In this document: in pieces, positions 6,690-10,905 of the stretch
Layout: the number at the start of each line of letters is the position of its first letter
Numbering within the stretch: position 1 is the stretch's first letter
Assembly (NCBI GenBank): GCA_964347945.1
Contig: CAYGAW010000064.1
Location: 1 to 10,905 of the forward strand
Source of the DNA: CAYGAW01 sp964347945
Lineage (GTDB): Bacteria; Chloroflexota; Anaerolineae; UBA7937; B3-Chlor
Direction: 5' to 3'
DNA length: 10,905 nt
Made by a program: the position numbers and the translations under genes
Notes under the pieces: generated by a model
Told to the model about the DNA's origin: nothing
Databases searched by the model: none
Seen by the model: only the letters and a program-made list of their open reading frames with translations

Positions 6690-8372
6690 ATGGAAATGCG
6701 TTGGCTGAAGCACTATGACGAAGGCGTTCCCGCTCACATCGATTACCCGCGCATACCGCTCTATCAACTTCTCGAAGATAGTGCCGCCAAGCACCCCGAG
6801 CGACCCTGCACTCGGTTCTTCGGAAGAGAGCTGACGTACCGCGAGATCAAGGACCTCTCGGACCGGTTTGCCGCCGCCATTCGCGGACGTGGCGTCCAGA
6901 AAGGTGACAGGGTGGCATTGCTGTTGCCCAATTCCCCGCAATTCATCATCGCCTACTTCGGCCTCCTGAAGGCCGGCGCGGTTATCGTGCCCCTCAACCC
7001 CCTCTACACTGCCCGCGAACTCGCCTTTCACTTCGAAGACTCAGGCACCGAGACGGTGGTCACCATTCCCATGTTTCTGGAGAAGGCGGTTGAATTGTGG
7101 GGTCAGACGCCTCTCAAGCGGATCGTCTACACCGGCCTCGCCGATTTCATGCCCTTCCCGATTAGCATGGTTATGGGATTGCGTGAGCGGCGCCAGAGGA
7201 GGGGGGCTGGCACGGTGCCCGACGGTCTGACCATTGTGAATATGAAAGATATGCTCGCCGAAGCACCACCTCCTGGGTTTGAGCCGGAAACCGTCGATCC
7301 TGAGGAGATGGCGGTGCTGATCTACAGCGGGGGCACTACAGGGATAGCCAAGGGGATCATGCTCTCCCATTTCGCCATCGTGGCCAACGCCTACCAGGTT
7401 GCCGCCTGGGGTGGTATCGATGAGAATGATCGCCTGCTGGCTGTGCTTCCCTTCTTCCACGGCTTCGGGATGTGCGTCAACATGAACGCTCCCATCCTCG
7501 TGGGCGGGGAGATCGTCGTGCTTCCCCGCTTCCAGTCAAAGGAGGTCGCCAAGGCCGTCGAGAAGCAGAAGCCCACCTTCTTCATCGGGGTGCCCACAAT
7601 GTTCGTGGCGCTCAGCAACCTGCCTGACATCGACCGCTACGACTTCAGCAGTCTCAAAGGCATCTTTGTGGGAGCCGCACCGCTGACCCAGGCCATCAAG
7701 GGAGATTTCGAGGCCAAGACGGGCGGTCGCATGATCGAGGGCTACGGCCTCACCGAAGCGGTCACGGCCATCATGGCCAACCCCTACAAGGGAAAACACA
7801 AGCTCGCCAGCATCGGTATCCCCTTCTCTGACGTAGAGGCCAAGATCGTCGGCATCGACGATGGGGAGGATCTCCCGCCTGGAGAGTTGGGTGAGATACT
7901 GATCAAGAGCCCCACCATGATGCTCGGCTACCACAACTTGCCGGAGGAGACAGCCGATGCGTTGCGCGAGGGCTGGTTGTATACGGGCGACATCGGCTAC
8001 ATGGATGAGGATGGCTACTTCTACATCACAGACCGTAAGAAGGAACTGATCATCATCGGCGGGTTCAACGTCTTCCCTCGGGAGATCGACGAACTCATCT
8101 ATCAGAATCCCAAGGTGAAGGAGGGCGTCTGCGTCGGGCTTCCTGATCCTTTCAAGGGAGAGCGGATCAAGGTCTACGCCGTCCTCAAGGAAGGGGAGAC
8201 GGCCACCGAGGAGGAGTTGATCGACTACTTCCGCGAGAACCTGGTGGACTACAAGGTTCCGTCAGAGATCGAATTCCGGACCGAACTGCCGAAGAGCGCC
8301 ATCGGCAAGATTCTGCGGCGAGCGCTGAAGGAGGAGGAGATGCGCAGTACGGCTGAGGGGACGGAGGAATAG
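6690..8372 (+). CDS. AMP-forming acyl-CoA synthetase (FadD-like long-chain or aryl acid-CoA ligase)
   Basis: 560 residues, the normal length for the ANL adenylating family. The P-loop motif YSGGTTGIAKG lies at 212-222, GYGLTE at 351-356, YTGD at 431-434 followed by DRKKELIIIGGFNVFPREIDE, and the C-terminal catalytic lysine in SAIGKILRR at 540. All key motifs are intact, so it should activate a carboxylic acid with ATP to an acyl-AMP and then a CoA thioester. The overall sequence is nearest to FadD-type fatty acid ligases, but aryl acid ligases share these motifs and the substrate is not readable. A strong purine-rich ribosome binding site (GGGAGGAGAGG, 6675-6685) precedes the ATG; a second in-frame ATG two codons later is also possible. 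The 65-bp gap after the dehydratase subunit shows no terminator or clear promoter, so co-transcription with 4139-6624 is likely. Confidence 0.93.
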   Translation: MEMRWLKHYDEGVPAHIDYPRIPLYQLLEDSAAKHPERPCTRFFGRELTYREIKDLSDRFAAAIRGRGVQKGDRVALLLPNSPQFIIAYFGLLKAGAVIVPLNPLYTARELAFHFEDSGTETVVTIPMFLEKAVELWGQTPLKRIVYTGLADFMPFPISMVMGLRERRQRRGAGTVPDGLTIVNMKDMLAEAPPPGFEPETVDPEEMAVLIYSGGTTGIAKGIMLSHFAIVANAYQVAAWGGIDENDRLLAVLPFFHGFGMCVNMNAPILVGGEIVVLPRFQSKEVAKAVEKQKPTFFIGVPTMFVALSNLPDIDRYDFSSLKGIFVGAAPLTQAIKGDFEAKTGGRMIEGYGLTEAVTAIMANPYKGKHKLASIGIPFSDVEAKIVGIDDGEDLPPGELGEILIKSPTMMLGYHNLPEETADALREGWLYTGDIGYMDEDGYFYITDRKKELIIIGGFNVFPREIDELIYQNPKVKEGVCVGLPDPFKGERIKVYAVLKEGETATEEELIDYFRENLVDYKVPSEIEFRTELPKSAIGKILRRALKEEEMRSTAEGTEE

Positions 8373-8419
8373 GCGCGCATCACACTCCCCCACCGTGGTG
8401 TCGAAGCGAAACAAGATGT

Positions 8420-8515
8420 TCTGGACTGAGCTAGTCCGGTGGGTCCGTCTAGTGGCCACGCCAGGGCTGATCCGCCACCGCGGTTGGATGGATGGCGCTG
8501 GGCTCTCAGTCCAGA
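8420..8515 (+). repeat. 11-bp perfect inverted repeat spanning the gap between ligase and methyltransferase; possible structured RNA
   Basis: TCTGGACTGAG at 8420-8430 is the exact reverse complement of CTCAGTCCAGA at 8505-8515. The 74 bases between them hold a further pair GTGGC (8452-8456) / GCCAC (8474-8478), so a transcript could fold as a branched or extended hairpin. The whole 238-bp gap 8373-8610 has no credible gene. It could be the 3' end of the operon transcript, a leader element for the methyltransferase, or a mobile remnant. No T tract follows, so it is not a standard terminator. Confidence 0.4.
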
Positions 8516-8610
8516 GTGAGGACCACATGTCGCCAACCAGAGGCCACAAGACTGACGGGGGGATGAGCCTGTAGCAGCCAAGAGGCGGGACTGAGAGGAG
8601 ACGGGTAGCC

Positions 8611-9441
8611 ATGGGTGCAACCCGAAGAACGACTGCGGAAGTGGAGTGGGTCTACGATTCAGCAGCCAGTACCTATGATCGCCTCCTTGTGCCGAAGTTC
8701 TTTGAGGCGCCAGCGAGGGATCTCGTGGTCATGCTGAAACTCCCTTCGGGAGGGCTGGCACTCGACGTCGGCACCGGCACGGGCCCGGGGGCGCTCGCAG
8801 CCATGGAGTCGTTGGGGCAAGAGGGGGTTGTTGTGGGGTTTGACCCTTCCCTGGAGATGCTACGGTTTGCCAGCGCCAACGGAGTGCTGCGGCTCGTCGC
8901 TGGCGAGGTTCCTGGCCTGCCCTTTCCCGAAGGCGTTTTTGACGGAGTGTTTGCGAACTTCGTCCTTTCCCACTTCGCCGACTATGAGGCGGCTCTTGTC
9001 GACATGGTCAGGGCCCTCCGGCCGGGGGGCAGGTTGGGGGTCACCGCGTGGCGGACAGGCCAGAGCGAGCTCAGCCAGGTGTGGCATGATGTAGCCGAGT
9101 CCTTCATCACCAAGGATCTCCTGCGCGCTGCTGTCTGCCGAGTGCTTCCGAGGGAGGACTGGTTCGCGGAGGCGACACACGTACGGGAGGCCCTACAAGG
9201 CGCGGGGCTTGCGAGTGTCGATGTTCAACAGCGCGAGTACCGGGTCAACATGAGTGTAGGCGAGTACCTTTCCCACATGGAATCATCCGTGCAGGGAAGG
9301 TGCCTGTGTCAGATGGTTGGCCCGACGCAGTGGGAGCGTTTCAGGGGGGCCGTCGCCGAGGTGTTCCATAGTCGGTTCCGTGACCCCATCGAGTACATCC
9401 CTAGGGCACATCTCGCTGTGGGGACCAAGCTATCCCCATAG
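8611..9441 (+). CDS. Class I SAM-dependent methyltransferase (UbiE-like)
   Basis: 276 residues. Motif I LDVGTGTG sits at 51-58 and binds SAM; the acidic residue at the end of strand 2 is Asp78 in VVGFDPSLEML. The later LPFPEGVFDGVFANFVLSHF and ALRPGGRLGVTAW match the strand 4 and post-motif elements of UbiE/Methyltransf_11 type enzymes. A good ribosome binding site (GAGAGGAG, 8593-8600) lies 10 bp before the ATG and fixes the start. The C-terminal ~90 residues are the substrate part and I do not recognise them, so the acceptor (small molecule, quinone or other) is unknown. It is separated from the ligase gene by 238 bp and may be its own transcript. It converges with the methyltransferase on the other strand. 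Confidence 0.88.
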   Translation: MGATRRTTAEVEWVYDSAASTYDRLLVPKFFEAPARDLVVMLKLPSGGLALDVGTGTGPGALAAMESLGQEGVVVGFDPSLEMLRFASANGVLRLVAGEVPGLPFPEGVFDGVFANFVLSHFADYEAALVDMVRALRPGGRLGVTAWRTGQSELSQVWHDVAESFITKDLLRAAVCRVLPREDWFAEATHVREALQGAGLASVDVQQREYRVNMSVGEYLSHMESSVQGRCLCQMVGPTQWERFRGAVAEVFHSRFRDPIEYIPRAHLAVGTKLSP

Positions 9442-9507
9442 GGGATGCACCTCGTTGTCGCCAAACGGCCCGCTGAGCTTCTGACGTAATTGGGCGGCAT
9501 TGGCGAC
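9432..9507. terminator. Hairpins between two convergent genes, possible terminator region
   Basis: The stem ATCCCC (9432-9437) / GGGGAT (9441-9446) with a 3-base loop overlaps the stop codon of the + strand methyltransferase. A second pair GTCGCCAA (9457-9464) / TTGGCGAC (9500-9507) encloses GCCC / GGGC. Convergent genes need transcription ends here, and these are the only symmetrical structures in the 147-bp gap 9442-9588. Neither has a T tract, so the call is weak. Confidence 0.3.
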
Positions 9508-9588
9508 TAGTGCCTGGCGCATGGAGACCTTGCGGGCGAGGGTCCCTGCCTCGACGGTGGGGACAGAATCACCAGCGAGACGGCAATC

Positions 9589-10368
9589 TCACGCCCTCCC
9601 GACGAACAACCCGTATCCCAGGTACTCCCAGATGCCCTTGGGGAGACGCTGCCTCCCTTTCATGTACTGCCGGAACTCCGAGCTCGTGAGGTACAGCGAG
9701 ATCGTTCTGGAAAGCATGCCCCAGAGATCTCTGCATCCGTACCGGAGAACCTGCGTGGCCTCGCGTGCGGCGCTGAATGTATAAGGTCTGGCCACGACGT
9801 CCCTCAATCCCGCATTCTCCAGCATCCGCACCCAGCCATCAGCGGTCGGAATCTCCGATTGGATGTCCCAGGTCTTGGCGACGAACTCGACAATCTCTGC
9901 CGGACGTGCCGTCTGTAGCCAGATCTCCTCGTTGACGCCAACACACCCTCCCGGCTTTGCCACCCGCGCGTACTCGCTCAAGGCTCTCTGCTTGTCCAGT
10001 ATGAAAGTGGTCACCGATTCAGCGATGACCACATCGAAAAGGTCGTCTTCGAAGGGCAGCTCTTGGGCATCAGCCACGCGAAACTCCGTTCTGTTCTCGA
10101 CACCTTCTCTCTTCGCCCTGGCGCGCGCCAGGTTTACCATCTTCTCGTGCAGATCTACGCCCAACACTCGGGAGCCATACTCCTTGGCGATGTAGCGAGC
10201 GGTTGCCCCAGCGCCGCAACCGACCTCCAGGACATACTTGTCTTCGGACACGTGGCAGAGCTCAAGCAACTCCTTTGTGGTCCTGAGGCCACCCATGTGC
10301 TTGGTGGTGCCGGTGAAGGCCTGCACGTCGAAGTAGGTGGGTTCCAATTCTCGATTCTCTTCTGACAT
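9589..10368 (-). CDS. Class I SAM-dependent methyltransferase (Methyltransf_11 type)
   Basis: 259 residues from the ATG at 10368 (- strand). Motif I LEVGCGAGA at 47-55, acidic Asp72 in VLGVDLHEKMV, and ADAQELPFEDDLFDVV at 99-114 are textbook elements of small-molecule SAM methyltransferases; ARVAKPGGCVGVNE follows. The N-terminal half resembles enzymes of the sterol/tocopherol/ubiquinone methyltransferase group, but the acceptor is unknown. The frame is open without a stop to the right edge of the window, but the extra upstream sequence is rich in Trp, Cys and Arg, has no recognisable domain, and overlaps promoter-like and hairpin sequences. The ATG at 10368 has a clear ribosome binding site, so I chose it. 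It seems to be a single-gene unit, convergent with the other methyltransferase, to which it shows little similarity outside the SAM motifs. Confidence 0.88.
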   Translation of the reverse strand: MSEENRELEPTYFDVQAFTGTTKHMGGLRTTKELLELCHVSEDKYVLEVGCGAGATARYIAKEYGSRVLGVDLHEKMVNLARARAKREGVENRTEFRVADAQELPFEDDLFDVVIAESVTTFILDKQRALSEYARVAKPGGCVGVNEEIWLQTARPAEIVEFVAKTWDIQSEIPTADGWVRMLENAGLRDVVARPYTFSAAREATQVLRYGCRDLWGMLSRTISLYLTSSEFRQYMKGRQRLPKGIWEYLGYGLFVGRA

Positions 10369-10375
10369 TGACTTA

Positions 10376-10383
10376 CCTCTCTC
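10376..10383 (-). promoter_or_regulatory. Ribosome binding site that decides the methyltransferase start
   Basis: On the - strand the bases read GAGAGAGG, ending 7 bp before the ATG at 10368. It is the reason to prefer this start over the long upstream extension of the same open frame. Confidence 0.65.
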
Positions 10384-10397
10384 GGGATGGATCGTGC

Positions 10398-10416
10398 CAC
10401 AGCCGTTCTGGCTGTG
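10398..10416 (-). promoter_or_regulatory. 19-bp inverted repeat in the methyltransferase leader (operator or RNA hairpin)
   Basis: CACAGCC, five spacer bases, GGCTGTG: a perfect 7-bp dyad between the proposed promoter and the ribosome binding site. As DNA it has the size of an operator for a dimeric repressor; as RNA it is a stable hairpin about 15 bases before the ribosome binding site. It has no T tract, so a terminator is unlikely. Confidence 0.45.
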
Positions 10417-10449
10417 CGAGTGGCGGGTCCTTGAGGGCCACATGCAAGT

Positions 10450-10458
10450 AGTATACCA
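10450..10458 (-). promoter_or_regulatory. Candidate extended -10 promoter for the - strand methyltransferase
   Basis: The - strand reads TGGTATACT, which fits an extended -10 element (TGnTATAAT) with two mismatches at most in the hexamer. No good -35 lies at 17 bp; TTGAGA is 20 bp upstream, which is too far for a strong promoter, but extended -10 promoters often do without. It would place the RNA start near 10443 and give a leader of about 75 bases containing the hairpin and the ribosome binding site. Confidence 0.4.
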
Positions 10459-10509
10459 TACCTGCCGCCCGTCTGTCTCAATCGCATCTACCACGGGCTC
10501 AAACGTTCC

Positions 10510-10521
10510 TCCAACGTTGGA
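10510..10521. repeat. 12-bp perfect palindrome TCCAACGTTGGA
   Basis: A perfect self-complementary 12-mer about 55 bp upstream of the proposed -10 element of the - strand methyltransferase. It could be a binding site for a dimeric regulator. Nothing beyond symmetry and position supports this. Confidence 0.3.
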
Positions 10522-10642
10522 TTTCGTGTGGTGCAGGACCTTCAATCTGGGGCATGGGCCTCGAATACCTCGCGCTGCCAGCCGCAAGATGCACATCGGT
10601 GTCATCCGCCGGCCGCCCCAGTGTGTAACAGAGCATACAACA

Positions 10643-10681
10643 GAAATCCCCTGGGCACATCGGCCACGTGGGGGATTTGCC
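10643..10681. repeat. Compound dyad with two overlapping, mutually exclusive pairings
   Basis: Pairing A joins AAATCCCC (10643-10650) with GGGGATTT (10670-10677). Pairing B is a 30-bp imperfect palindrome centred on CCACGTGG (10663-10670), with GGGCA / TGCCC at its outer ends (10652-10656, 10677-10681) and ATC / GAT between; 12 of 15 half-site positions pair. The two share bases 10670-10677, so only one can form at a time in RNA. It lies in a stretch (10459-10905) where I find no credible gene, no tRNA and no mobile element. It may be an operator region or the 3' end of a gene beyond the right edge on the - strand. Confidence 0.35.
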
Positions 10682-10905
10682 CATTGGTCAGTTGGCCAAT
10701 CTTCTCTTGCGCCCAGTGACCATTCTCCCTTGTCCTCGAGCCTTCCTCTGGCTGCTTTCTCGTCACCCGTTGAAACGAGAGGCACTGCACCTCTCCCTTG
10801 AGTCACTGTCAAGCAAGAGTTGTGACTAGCCGGGGGCCTGGAACCGGCATCCGTCCTCCGGCACTGCCACCACGTAGGATGGGTCGCGTCACGCAGACTG
10901 GTACG

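Noticed and set aside
9500..9784. 94-codon + strand frame after the first methyltransferase
   Set aside because: Most of it is antisense to the - strand methyltransferase C-terminus, and the residues show no motif.
10369..10812. Upstream extension of the - strand methyltransferase frame (about 148 more residues, open even to the window edge)
   Set aside because: The extension has no domain, is rich in Trp, Cys and Arg, and covers promoter-like and hairpin sequences; the ATG at 10368 has a clear ribosome binding site and begins a normal-sized enzyme.
10801..10827. AGTCAC / GTGACT inverted repeat near the right edge
   Set aside because: Only 6-bp arms with a 15-base gap and no associated promoter or gene; expected by chance.

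Overview
The window is GC-rich bacterial DNA, densely coded, with five genes in one direction on the + strand, the tail of a sixth at the left edge, and one gene on the - strand at the right. A Ser/Thr kinase fused to an AAA ATPase and a cytoplasmic solute-binding domain, followed by anaerobic 2-hydroxyacyl-CoA dehydratase / benzoyl-CoA reductase type subunits, suggests an anaerobic or facultative environmental bacterium. Chloroflexota (Dehalococcoidia or Anaerolineae-like) is my best guess. That is an inference from gene content only, because no rRNA or other taxonomic marker is present.

Region 1 (1-3941) is a signalling locus. The last 30 codons of a SpoIIE/PP2C-like phosphatase overlap the start of a large multidomain protein: Hanks-type kinase, AAA-type ATPase, TPR-like helices, then a family-5 solute-binding (SBP_bac_5) domain. 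An in-frame TGA at 3555-3557 interrupts the solute-binding domain. The reading frame continues without shift to 3941 and encodes the missing last ~127 residues, so this is a single nonsense change, a sequencing error, or a readthrough site.

Region 2 (4139-8372) is a probable metabolic operon. Two different subunits of the 2-hydroxyacyl-CoA dehydratase / benzoyl-CoA reductase family overlap by ATGA, and an AMP-forming acyl-CoA ligase with a strong ribosome binding site follows 65 bp later. The ligase would make a CoA thioester and the two-subunit iron-sulfur enzyme would dehydrate or reduce it. The ATP-dependent activator that this enzyme family needs is not in the window, and the substrate cannot be read from the sequence.

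Region 3 (8373-10905) holds two convergent SAM-dependent methyltransferases (8611-9441 + and 9589-10368 -). The non-coding stretches around them carry several inverted repeats: an 11-bp pair at 8420/8505, short hairpins between the two stop codons, a 7-bp stem hairpin in the leader of the - strand gene, and a compound dyad at 10643-10681. The last ~450 bp contains no gene that I can support. I see no tRNA, rRNA, CRISPR array, insertion sequence or prophage gene.
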